From Halosaccharopolyspora lacisalsi (GTDB lineage: Bacteria; Actinomycetota; Actinomycetes; Mycobacteriales; Pseudonocardiaceae), in assembly GCF_014137975.1 (NCBI RefSeq), contig NZ_JACGWZ010000006.1, forward strand, positions 248,001 through 312,000: a stretch of 64,000 nt of DNA, given 5' to 3'. Made by a program: the position numbers and the translations under genes. The notes under the pieces were generated by a model, which did no database searches, was not told the origin of the DNA, and saw only the letters and a list, made by a program, of their open reading frames with translations. Positions 1 through 7,161 of this stretch are shown here, piece after piece; position 1 is the stretch's first letter, and each line of letters starts with the position of its first letter.

Positions 1-1531
1 GGCCGATGCGGGTACGGCGATCGAGGACGTCGTCGGTGTCCAGTGCCGCCTCGTGGCGCACGGCCCACAGCACCTCGGCCGCCGTCAGCGGCTGCGAGGG
101 CACGACTCGTTCCTCCAGGCTCGGGTCGAGTTCGGCCAGCGCGTGCACCCGGCCCGCCTCCGTGCCGTAGCGGGTGATCAGTCGTCGGTCCGCCTCGACC
201 TGCTCCAGTCGGGTGCGGTCGGCCGCGCCCACCAGCGGTACGGAGGTGGTGCGGGAGGGTCCCGCGGACAGTCCGGCGGTCCGGATCGCGGTGTCCACGC
301 CCTCGGCGGCCATCCTGCGGTAGGTAGTGAGCTTGCCGCCGACGACGGTGATCACGCCGTCGTCCGAGGTCAGCACCGCGTGCTTGCGGGAGAGGTCGGC
401 GGTGCCGGAGCGGGACAGCGCCGCGGCGAGCCTGCCTCCCGAACGGGGCGGCGTCTCCAGCAGTGGCCGCATACCGGCGAAGGAGCCCAGCACGTGTTCC
501 CGTCCCAGCCGTCGTCCCAGCACCCCGCTAGCCGCCTCCAGGAGGAAGTCCACATCGGATTCGGGGACCTCGGGGACAGAGGGAACGGGACCGTCCACGG
601 GTTCGTCGGTCAGTCCGATGTAGACGCGCCCGTCGGGTTGCGGCAGGCACAGCAGGAACCGGCCGGAGCGCTCCGGCAGCGGTGCGACGAGGGCCGTCGA
701 GGACAGCCCCGTGGCTTCGGCGTCGAGGACCAGGTGGGAGCCGCGCGACGGACGCAGCCGGACCTGGGGCACCAGTTCACCGGCCCACACCCCGGTCGCG
801 TTGACCACCGACCGCGCGTGGACGCGCAGTGACTCGCCGGTGCGGCGGTCGGTCACCTCGGCTCCGGAGCGATCCAGCGTGTTCGCCCGTACCCGGGTGA
901 GGATCCGGGCTCCGAAGCCGGCCGCGGTGCGCGCCAGGGCGACCACCAGGCGCGCGTCGTCGACGAGCTGACCGTCGAAGCTCAGCAGTCCACCACGCAG
1001 CCCTTCCTCGCGCAGGCCGGGAACCAGGGCCGTCGCCTCCGCGGCGGGGACGTGACGTGGTGGGGGTAGCAGCTTCGACGAGGTGCGCGCACCGCGCCGC
1101 AGCGCGTCGCCCGCGTGCAGCCCACCGGCCATCACCATCTCCGAGCGCCGGGACGTCTCGCCGTGCAGGGGGATCAGCTGCGGCAGCGTCCGCACCAGGT
1201 GGGGAGCGGTGTGGCTCATCAGCGCCCCGCGCTCGACCGCGCTCTCCCGGGCCAGCCCGAGCTCGCCGTGCGCGAGGTAGCGCAGCCCTCCGTGGACCAG
1301 TTTGCTCGACCAGCGCGACGTTCCCCAGGCGAGGTCCTCGGACTCGATCAGCGCCACCGACAACCCGCGCGCCGCGGCGTCGAGGGCCGCTCCCGCACCG
1401 GTGACGCCCCCGCCCACGACGAGCACGTCCAGCCACCGGCCGTCACCGAGCTCGGTCAGCTCGTCGTCCCGCCGCGCGGCGTTGAGCGAGGTCGCGCGCA
1501 GTGAGCCCGCGGGAAGCGGAGTGGCGTTCAT
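1..1531 (-). CDS. glpD: Glycerol-3-phosphate dehydrogenase (partial, C-terminus off the window)
   Basis: The enzyme oxidises sn-glycerol 3-phosphate to dihydroxyacetone phosphate with FAD and passes electrons to membrane quinones. About 510 residues are visible; the family is usually 530-580, so only the C-terminal end is missing. The N-terminal FAD dinucleotide motif VVGGGVTGAG lies near residues 38-47, followed by the family hallmark TSRWSSKLVHGGLRYL. Further on, VVNATGVWAGEL and VGGKLTTYR are also typical of GlpD. The ATG at 1531 overlaps the stop of the upstream TetR gene by three bases, so the two are translationally coupled. The pairing with a TetR gene and a divergent FAD oxidase resembles the mycobacterial Rv2249c-Rv2250c-Rv2251 arrangement (known); a shared regulon is inferred. 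Confidence 0.94.
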   Translation of the reverse strand, partial: MNATPLPAGSLRATSLNAARRDDELTELGDGRWLDVLVVGGGVTGAGAALDAAARGLSVALIESEDLAWGTSRWSSKLVHGGLRYLAHGELGLARESAVERGALMSHTAPHLVRTLPQLIPLHGETSRRSEMVMAGGLHAGDALRRGARTSSKLLPPPRHVPAAEATALVPGLREEGLRGGLLSFDGQLVDDARLVVALARTAAGFGARILTRVRANTLDRSGAEVTDRRTGESLRVHARSVVNATGVWAGELVPQVRLRPSRGSHLVLDAEATGLSSTALVAPLPERSGRFLLCLPQPDGRVYIGLTDEPVDGPVPSVPEVPESDVDFLLEAASGVLGRRLGREHVLGSFAGMRPLLETPPRSGGRLAAALSRSGTADLSRKHAVLTSDDGVITVVGGKLTTYRRMAAEGVDTAIRTAGLSAGPSRTTSVPLVGAADRTRLEQVEADRRLITRYGTEAGRVHALAELDPSLEERVVPSQPLTAAEVLWAVRHEAALDTDDVLDRRTRIG

Positions 1532-2175
1532 CGGTCCTCCTCGGCGTCGGGGAACCCGGCGGGCCGCAACGCGGCGTCGAGGTGCCGGGCGAGTTCGTCG
1601 ACCAGGTCTTCCGGACTCACATCGGTACTCGCGGGACGGGAGGAGAGGACGAACGACTGCGCCGTCAGCACGAGCACCCTGGTCTGGGTGTCCGGGTCAC
1701 CGTGCCGGATCGAGCCGTCGGCGTGACCCTCGTGCAGGTACTCGCGGACGAAGCGCTCGGCGGCCAACTGGGTGCTTCCGAGCCGCTGGACCAGGTAGGG
1801 CAGCAGCATCTCGGCGTCGGTGTCCAGCACCCGCAGCAGCAACGGGTCCGAGCGCAGCGACCGGACGGCCTCCAGGGTGACGGCGACCAGGCGTTGCCGC
1901 GCCGTGCCGCGGCCCTCCGCCGCACGGGCCTTCCGCAGGATGCCGGCGAACTCCTCGCCCATCAGCGTCGTGACCACGCTGCGCATGTCGGGGAAGCGCC
2001 GGTACAGCGTCATCCGGCTGACGTCGGCCCTGCGTGCTATGTCGGTCAACGTGCTCCGGCGTACGCCGTTGGCCAGCACGCTCTCCCGGGCCGCGTGCAG
2101 CAGCACGGCATCGGAGACTCTGCCGGCCGAGCGACGGACCGACCGCTCGCAGGTGCTGTGACGCTGGGACGTCAT
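1528..2175 (-). CDS. TetR-family transcriptional regulator of the glpD/FAD-oxidase pair
   Basis: About 215 residues. An N-terminal helix-turn-helix of TetR type is visible around residues 35-65 (LTDIARRADVSRMTLYRRF), and the C-terminal two thirds form a helical ligand-binding region of unknown specificity. I chose ATG 2175 because 5' extension would run into the start of the divergent gene, and because the HTH then sits at the usual distance from the N-terminus. The stop overlaps the glpD start. The divergent oxidase start at 2174 overlaps this start codon, so any operator covering this point would control both directions. Likely an autorepressor responding to a lipid or glycerol-derived ligand; the ligand is not deducible. 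Confidence 0.85.
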   Translation of the reverse strand: MTSQRHSTCERSVRRSAGRVSDAVLLHAARESVLANGVRRSTLTDIARRADVSRMTLYRRFPDMRSVVTTLMGEEFAGILRKARAAEGRGTARQRLVAVTLEAVRSLRSDPLLLRVLDTDAEMLLPYLVQRLGSTQLAAERFVREYLHEGHADGSIRHGDPDTQTRVLVLTAQSFVLSSRPASTDVSPEDLVDELARHLDAALRPAGFPDAEEDR

Positions 2176-3844
2176 GTGTAACACTGTACTGGTGAGCGAC
2201 TCGATCGACCACACCTTGCGAGGAAGCTGGACACAGTCCGGAGCCGGATCGGCACGGCTGTCGGCGCACGCGGTGCGCTGGCTTCGTCAGCGCACCGGCA
2301 TCGGAGCGGAGACCACCCCGGCCGTGCCGTCGTCGCTGGTCGACGTGCCGGAGAGCGCACTGCCCTCCGCCGCCCGTGCCGACCTCGTGGAGCTGCTCGG
2401 GCAGGAGCACGTGCTGACCGAGCCCGCCCAACGTCTCGGGCGCGCGGGCGGCATGTCCTACAGCGACCTGATTCGCCGCCGAGGTGGTCACGACGTGGCC
2501 GTGCCCGACGGCGTCGCGGTTCCGGCCGATCCCGAGCAGGTCCAGTTGGTGCTGGAGCTGTGCGTCCGCCACGACCTCGCGGTGGTCGCCTTCGGCGGGG
2601 GCACCTCGGTCGTCGGTGGGGTCGGTGCCCTGCGCGGTGACAAGGTGGCGGTGCTCGTGCTCGATCTCGCCCGGCTGAGCCGGCTGATCTCGGTGGATCC
2701 CGTCGCGCACGTGGCCGTTCTCCAGGCGGGGACGCGGGCACCGGAAGCGGAGGAGTTGCTGGCCGCGCACGGTTTCACCCTCGGTCACTTCCCGCAGTCC
2801 TTCGAACGCGCCACCATCGGCGGCTTCGCCGCGACTCGTTCGGCCGGTCAGGCCTCCTCGGGCTACGGGCGCTTCGAGAGCATGGTCGAAGGGGTGCGGC
2901 TGGCGACTCCGGCGGGGGAGTGGCGGCTCGGTACCGCGCCGGCCTCGGCGGCGGGACCGGACCTGAGGCAGCTCGCCATCGGCAGCGAGGGAACGCTGGG
3001 CGTGATCACCGAAGTCGCCGTGCGGGTGCGTCCCGTACCGGTGGAGACCCGCTACGAGGCGGTGGTGCTCGACGGTTGGCAGGCAGGAGCCGAAGCCGTG
3101 CGGGCGCTGGCGCAGTCGCGCGCGCTCGCCGACGTGACGCGCCTGTCCGACGAGGACGAGAGCGAGGTCCAGTTCGAGCTCTCCGGAGCGGCGAAGTCCC
3201 GTGCGCTGCGAACACTTCTTCGGACCAGGAGGATCGCCGAGCCCTGCCTGCTCGTCCTGGGCTGGCACGCCGCCACCCGGCAGGAGCTCGACGAGCGCCG
3301 CGAGCGGACATTCCGCGCGCTGCGGAGGTTCCGCTCGGTCGGGCTCGGGCGCAGGGTGGGCGAGTCCTGGCGGGACAACAGGTTCTCGGGGCCGCGTCAA
3401 CGGGACACGCTGCTGGACCTCGGGGCGTGCGTGGAGACGTTGGAGACCGCCACGTACTGGTCCGGTATCAGCGAGTTGCGCTCCTCGGTGCGGGCGGCCC
3501 TGCTGCGCAACCTGGAGGTCGACGGCAGGCGCCCTGTCGTGATGTGCCACATCTCGCACGCCTACGAGACCGGGGCGTCGCTGTACTTCACGGTCATGGG
3601 GCTCCGGGACGGCCAGGACCCGCTCGGGCAGTGGGACCGCGCGAAGCGGGCGGCCACCGAGGCGATCGCCGACTCGGAGCACGCGACGGGACGCGGCACG
3701 ATCACCCACCACCACGCCGTGGGCACCGACCACCGGCCCTGGCTGCGGGAGGAGATCGGTGGCCTCGGCGTCGAGGTCCTCGCGGCGGTCAAGAGGACCG
3801 TCGACCCCACCGGCGTCCTCAATCCCGGCAAGCTGATCCCGTGA
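2174..3844 (+). CDS. FAD-linked oxidase, alkyldihydroxyacetonephosphate synthase-like
   Basis: A 556-residue flavoprotein of the VAO/PCMH family. The FAD-binding domain shows PADPEQVQLVLELC followed by VVAFGGGTSVVGG (about residues 116-150), and GTLGVITEVAVRV is the usual second FAD contact. The C-terminus ends VKRTVDPTGVLNPGKLIP, typical of glycolate oxidase/AGPS-type enzymes. Homologues beside GlpD and TetR are usually annotated as AGPS-like; the true substrate is uncertain. ATG 2174 overlaps the divergent TetR start; GTG 2192 in the same frame is an alternative start that would leave a short untranslated operator. The stop overlaps a following small frame. Confidence 0.85.
   Translation: MCNTVLVSDSIDHTLRGSWTQSGAGSARLSAHAVRWLRQRTGIGAETTPAVPSSLVDVPESALPSAARADLVELLGQEHVLTEPAQRLGRAGGMSYSDLIRRRGGHDVAVPDGVAVPADPEQVQLVLELCVRHDLAVVAFGGGTSVVGGVGALRGDKVAVLVLDLARLSRLISVDPVAHVAVLQAGTRAPEAEELLAAHGFTLGHFPQSFERATIGGFAATRSAGQASSGYGRFESMVEGVRLATPAGEWRLGTAPASAAGPDLRQLAIGSEGTLGVITEVAVRVRPVPVETRYEAVVLDGWQAGAEAVRALAQSRALADVTRLSDEDESEVQFELSGAAKSRALRTLLRTRRIAEPCLLVLGWHAATRQELDERRERTFRALRRFRSVGLGRRVGESWRDNRFSGPRQRDTLLDLGACVETLETATYWSGISELRSSVRAALLRNLEVDGRRPVVMCHISHAYETGASLYFTVMGLRDGQDPLGQWDRAKRAATEAIADSEHATGRGTITHHHAVGTDHRPWLREEIGGLGVEVLAAVKRTVDPTGVLNPGKLIP
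2176..2184. promoter_or_regulatory. Candidate TetR operator
   Basis: GTGTAACAC is a perfect odd palindrome lying on the start codons of the divergent TetR and oxidase genes; GTAC follows a few bases later. Position and symmetry suit an autoregulatory TetR site. This is inference from location only. Confidence 0.4.
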
Positions 3845-4005
3845 TCGGGGAAACGGCCACGACTCGCCGACGGAAGTCGCTCCGGCGGCTCGACGAGGTT
3901 CTCGGTGGTGATCCGGTCATCGATGTCGATCCCGCGGAGGTCATCAGGGCCGACCGCGACGAACGTGACGCGCGGGACGAGGACCGGGCGAACGGTCACG
4001 GGTGA
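3841..4005 (+). CDS. Small conserved-looking basic/acidic protein
   Basis: A 54-residue frame starting with GTG that overlaps the stop of the oxidase gene (GTGA), an arrangement that suggests translational coupling. The product has a basic N-terminal part (TTRRRKSLRRLDEVLG) and a very acidic, aspartate-rich tail. Short proteins with an RRLDEVFG-like stretch and a DERD tail occur widely in actinobacteria without known function (recalled, not checked). No domain or membrane segment is visible. It could still be a chance frame. Confidence 0.45.
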   Translation: MIGETATTRRRKSLRRLDEVLGGDPVIDVDPAEVIRADRDERDARDEDRANGHG

Positions 4006-4218
4006 GCACCGCCGTCGTCGAGCTACCTCGACGCGCCGCTGACCACCCGGGACAGGGGGCTGCTCGCTCAAGCCGATACTGTGCGCTGTCCCGTCCCGAC
4101 GGCGGATTCGAAGTCGTGACCCCTCCGGGGCGCCTGCTCGGCCCGAAAGACTCACCGGGAACCGGCTCCGGCTCGTCGACGACTACCTGATCGTGTCGAG
4201 TTCGGGGAGTGGTGACCG

Positions 4219-5541
4219 GTGAGCGTCGAAGAATCCACCACCACGGAGGGCGAAGGGTCCGTTGACCGCCGGGGGCCGCTGCGCCCGCTGCTCTGGCGGC
4301 TGCACTTCTTCGCCGGCCTACTGGTGGCGCCGATCGTGCTCTCGCTGGCGGTCACCGGGATCCTGTTCGCCTGGAATCCGCAGATCGAGTCCGCCCTGTA
4401 CGCCCACGCGCTCACCGCGGTGGCCGAGGGACCGGCGCGACCGCTCTCCGAGCAGGTGGAAGCCGCTCACCAGCGGCATCCCGCGTGGACCGTGCGGGCC
4501 GTCGCACCGCCCGCTCACGACGGAGCCACCACGGGAGTGACGCTGACACCGCCGGATGCGGTCTCCACCGCCTCCGCTCCGGCACCGGGGACGGTGACCG
4601 TCTACGTCGATCCCGCCTCGGCGCGGGTCACCGGGCGCATCGTGGAGACGCGGCGGCCGTCGGAGTGGCTGCGCAACCTGCACTCCAATTGGCTGCTCGG
4701 TCCGACGGCCGAACCGATCACCGAGTTGGCGGCGATCTGGGTGGTCGTGTCGCTGTTGACGGGTCTGTACCTGTGGTGGCCGCGCGGGCGCGCCCGGCGC
4801 CGGGCGTTGCGGATGCCGTGGCGCTCGCGGGGGCGCGGGCGGTGGCGCCAGGTGCACACCCTGGTCGGAGCGGGAACTTCCGCGCTGCTGCTCGTCATGG
4901 TCGGTACCGGACTGACCTGGACGAACTACGCCGGTGCTTGGGTGGACGCCCTGAAGACGAGCCTGTCGGCCGAGACGCCGTCGGTGTCGCGGGAGCTGGA
5001 CGGGCCGTCCGGCGCGGCGAACGCCGGTGTCGACGAGGTGCTGAGCTCCGCCCGAGCCGCCGGACTGCGAGCTCCGCTGGAGATCGAGCCCCTGGGCGAA
5101 CCGGGCCGGGCCTGGACCGCGTCCACCATCGACAACACCTGGCCGATCGAGACCACGACCGTGGCCGTCGACCCCGGCACGGGTCGGGTCGTCGACCGGA
5201 TCGGCTGGGACGATCACCCGTTGCTGGCCAAGGCCACCGCGCTGGGCATCGATTTCCACCAGGCCCAGCTGTTCGGCACGGTCAACCAGGTCCTGCTCAC
5301 CGCGCTGGCACTGGCGCTGATCGTGCTGATCGTGGCCGGGTATCGCATGTGGTGGCGGCGCCGCCCGGTGGGCAAGCTCGGTGCGCCGCCCAGGGCGGGA
5401 CCGTTGCTGCGGACCGTGCCCGTGCCGCTGCTGATCGGATTCGGGCTGCTGATGGTGCTGCTGCCGCTGCTCGGAGCGTCGTTCCTGGTCTACCTGGTCG
5501 TCGAACGACTCACCCGCGCGCGGTGGGGAGCGAACCCGTGA
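4219..5541 (+). CDS. PepSY-associated transmembrane protein
   Basis: A 440-residue membrane protein of the PepSY_TM (PiuB-like) family. An N-terminal segment LHFFAGLLVAPIVLSLAVTG forms the first membrane helix, followed by a large extracytoplasmic region with the characteristic LHSNWLLG histidine motif near residue 155, then helices near 175, 215, 360 and 405. Family members are often found with iron uptake or reductase genes and may act in heme or iron handling. There is no iron box near this copy. GTG 4219 is preceded by a GGGGAG Shine-Dalgarno stretch. The following gene is convergent. Confidence 0.82.
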   Translation: MSVEESTTTEGEGSVDRRGPLRPLLWRLHFFAGLLVAPIVLSLAVTGILFAWNPQIESALYAHALTAVAEGPARPLSEQVEAAHQRHPAWTVRAVAPPAHDGATTGVTLTPPDAVSTASAPAPGTVTVYVDPASARVTGRIVETRRPSEWLRNLHSNWLLGPTAEPITELAAIWVVVSLLTGLYLWWPRGRARRRALRMPWRSRGRGRWRQVHTLVGAGTSALLLVMVGTGLTWTNYAGAWVDALKTSLSAETPSVSRELDGPSGAANAGVDEVLSSARAAGLRAPLEIEPLGEPGRAWTASTIDNTWPIETTTVAVDPGTGRVVDRIGWDDHPLLAKATALGIDFHQAQLFGTVNQVLLTALALALIVLIVAGYRMWWRRRPVGKLGAPPRAGPLLRTVPVPLLIGFGLLMVLLPLLGASFLVYLVVERLTRARWGANP

Positions 5542-5567
5542 GCCTTCTGGGACGCCGTAGCGGCTAC

Positions 5568-5586
5568 TCGGGTAGCGGCTGCCCGA
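5568..5586. terminator. Probable bidirectional terminator
   Basis: TCGGGTAG / CTGCCCGA pair across a three-base loop (one G-U pair) between two convergent genes. No T tract follows. Confidence 0.35.
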
Positions 5587-5610
5587 CGCCCAAAAGACTC
5601 ACGGCGGTGT

Positions 5611-6630
5611 TCACAGGTTGACGAGCATCTTGCCCTTGTTCTCGCCCTGCAGCATGCCGAGGAAGGCGTCCGGGGCGTTGCGCAGCCCGTCCACGGTGGT
5701 CTCGTCGTAGCGCAGTTTGTTCTCGCGCACCAGTGGACCGACCTCCTCGAAGAACTGGTGCCTGCGCTCGCCGTGGTCGATCACGATGAACCCGCGCATG
5801 GTCAGTCGCTTGGTGACGAACTGGAACATGTTGCGCGGTCCCGGCTGCGGCTCGCTCGCGTTGTACGTCGACACCGCACCGCACGCGGCGATGCGTCCGA
5901 AGTCGTTGAGCGAACCGATCGCCGCCTCGAGGTGGTCCCCGCCGACGTTGTCGAAGTAGACGTCGATCCCGTCCGGGGCGACCGACTTCAGCTGCTGGTG
6001 CACCGGGGCGTCCTTGTAGTTGAACGCGGCGTCGAAGCCCAGTTCCTCGGTGACGTAGCGGACCTTCTCGGCCGACCCGGCGCTGCCGACCACCCGCGCG
6101 GCACCGTGCAGCTTGGCCAGCTGGCCCACCACGGAGCCGACGGCCCCCGCGGCGCCGGATACGAACACCGTGTCGCCCTCCCGGAAGTTCGCGATGTCGA
6201 ACAGCCCGACGTAGGCCGTCAGACCCGGCATGCCCAGGACGCCGAGGTAGGCGCCGAGCGGAGCGGTTTCGGGGGACACGGCGACGGCGTGCGACTCGCC
6301 GACCGTGGCGTACTCGCGCCAGCCGAGCTGGTGCAGCACGGTCTGACCGACGGAGAACTGCTGCGAGTTCGAGGCAACGACCTCACCGACGGCCCCGCCG
6401 GACAACGGCTTGCCGATCTCGAAGGGAGGGACGTAGGACTTCGCGTCGTTCATCCTGCCGCGCATGGCCGGATCGACACTCATGATCTTGTTGCGCACCA
6501 GGACCTGGCCCTCGCCCGGCTCGCTGACCGGGGCTTCGACGACGTCGAAGTTCTCCCGGGTGGGCCATCCCCGCGGGCGGGAGGCCAGCCGTACTTCCAG
6601 GGCCTGATCGGGAACTGCCTGGTCCGTCAC
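5611..6630 (-). CDS. Zinc-free NADP-dependent MDR oxidoreductase (CurA / leukotriene B4 dehydrogenase type)
   Basis: A 339-residue cytosolic reductase. It has the N-terminal GroES-like fold with the family motif MSVDPAMRGRM, the LGMPGLTAYVGLFDI stretch, the nucleotide-binding motif VFVSGAAGAVGSVVGQLAK (about residues 160-178) and VDVYFDNVGG-like sequence later. Zinc ligands of classical alcohol dehydrogenases are absent. Enzymes of this family reduce the C=C bond of enones and 2-alkenals with NADPH. The start at 6630 is preceded, on the minus strand, by GGAGG. The upstream region is unusually AT-rich for this genome and contains ACTA/TAGT half-sites, so a local repressor is possible. Confidence 0.88.
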   Translation of the reverse strand: MTDQAVPDQALEVRLASRPRGWPTRENFDVVEAPVSEPGEGQVLVRNKIMSVDPAMRGRMNDAKSYVPPFEIGKPLSGGAVGEVVASNSQQFSVGQTVLHQLGWREYATVGESHAVAVSPETAPLGAYLGVLGMPGLTAYVGLFDIANFREGDTVFVSGAAGAVGSVVGQLAKLHGAARVVGSAGSAEKVRYVTEELGFDAAFNYKDAPVHQQLKSVAPDGIDVYFDNVGGDHLEAAIGSLNDFGRIAACGAVSTYNASEPQPGPRNMFQFVTKRLTMRGFIVIDHGERRHQFFEEVGPLVRENKLRYDETTVDGLRNAPDAFLGMLQGENKGKMLVNL

Positions 6631-6747
6631 CGTGAACCTCCAAATACGAAACTAGGTAGTACCGCAATTCTACCCGCGATGCGTCGATGGTGCGACCGCA
6701 TCATACCGACCAGTCGGTCCTGGAGTCGGGTCGTGCCGCCCGCCGGT

Positions 6748-7161
6748 TCAGCCGCCGCGTCGGCGGGACTTGGGCAGCAGGGAACTCGCCGACCAGCGGG
6801 GCCTGTCGAGGGCGTTGCGGAGCGCCAGGTAGGCGACCTGAACGGCGCGGAGGGACTCCTCCGCCGGGGCGGGCGCGGCGTCGGGATCGGGTTTGGGCAT
6901 CCTGGTGACCCGCAACCAGCGTTCGTTCCAGAGCGCTTCCAGGGCACCGTCCCACCGCAGTCGGACTCCCTCGGCGACCTCGTTCTCCCGCTGCTGCGCC
7001 GTCTCGATCCGATCCTGACCGGCGGCGACCTCGTCCTCCAGCCCCGCGGCCTTCTTCCGCTCGTGCTCGTGCGTTCGGTCCACGGCTTCGGTGGCGACCG
7101 AGGTGATCTCCTTGTAGTGCGCGGCGGCCCGTTCCGGCCCGCCCGCCGAAGGCTCACTCAC
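6748..7161 (-). CDS. Coiled-coil/helical protein, last gene of the FtsK-like locus
   Basis: 137 residues, no recognised family. The first 75 residues are rich in A, E, K, Q and R in a pattern expected for a long amphipathic helix or coiled coil; the rest holds tryptophans (LRWDGALEALWNERWLRV) and a proline-rich acidic linker, then a basic tail. No signal peptide or membrane segment. Its start overlaps the stop of the ATPase gene, so it is co-translated with it and is probably a partner or adaptor. Function unknown. Confidence 0.7.
   Translation of the reverse strand: MSEPSAGGPERAAAHYKEITSVATEAVDRTHEHERKKAAGLEDEVAAGQDRIETAQQRENEVAEGVRLRWDGALEALWNERWLRVTRMPKPDPDAAPAPAEESLRAVQVAYLALRNALDRPRWSASSLLPKSRRRGG

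Noticed and set aside
4002-4190. 62-codon frame between the oxidase and PepSY genes
   Set aside because: No ribosome site and an unstructured composition.
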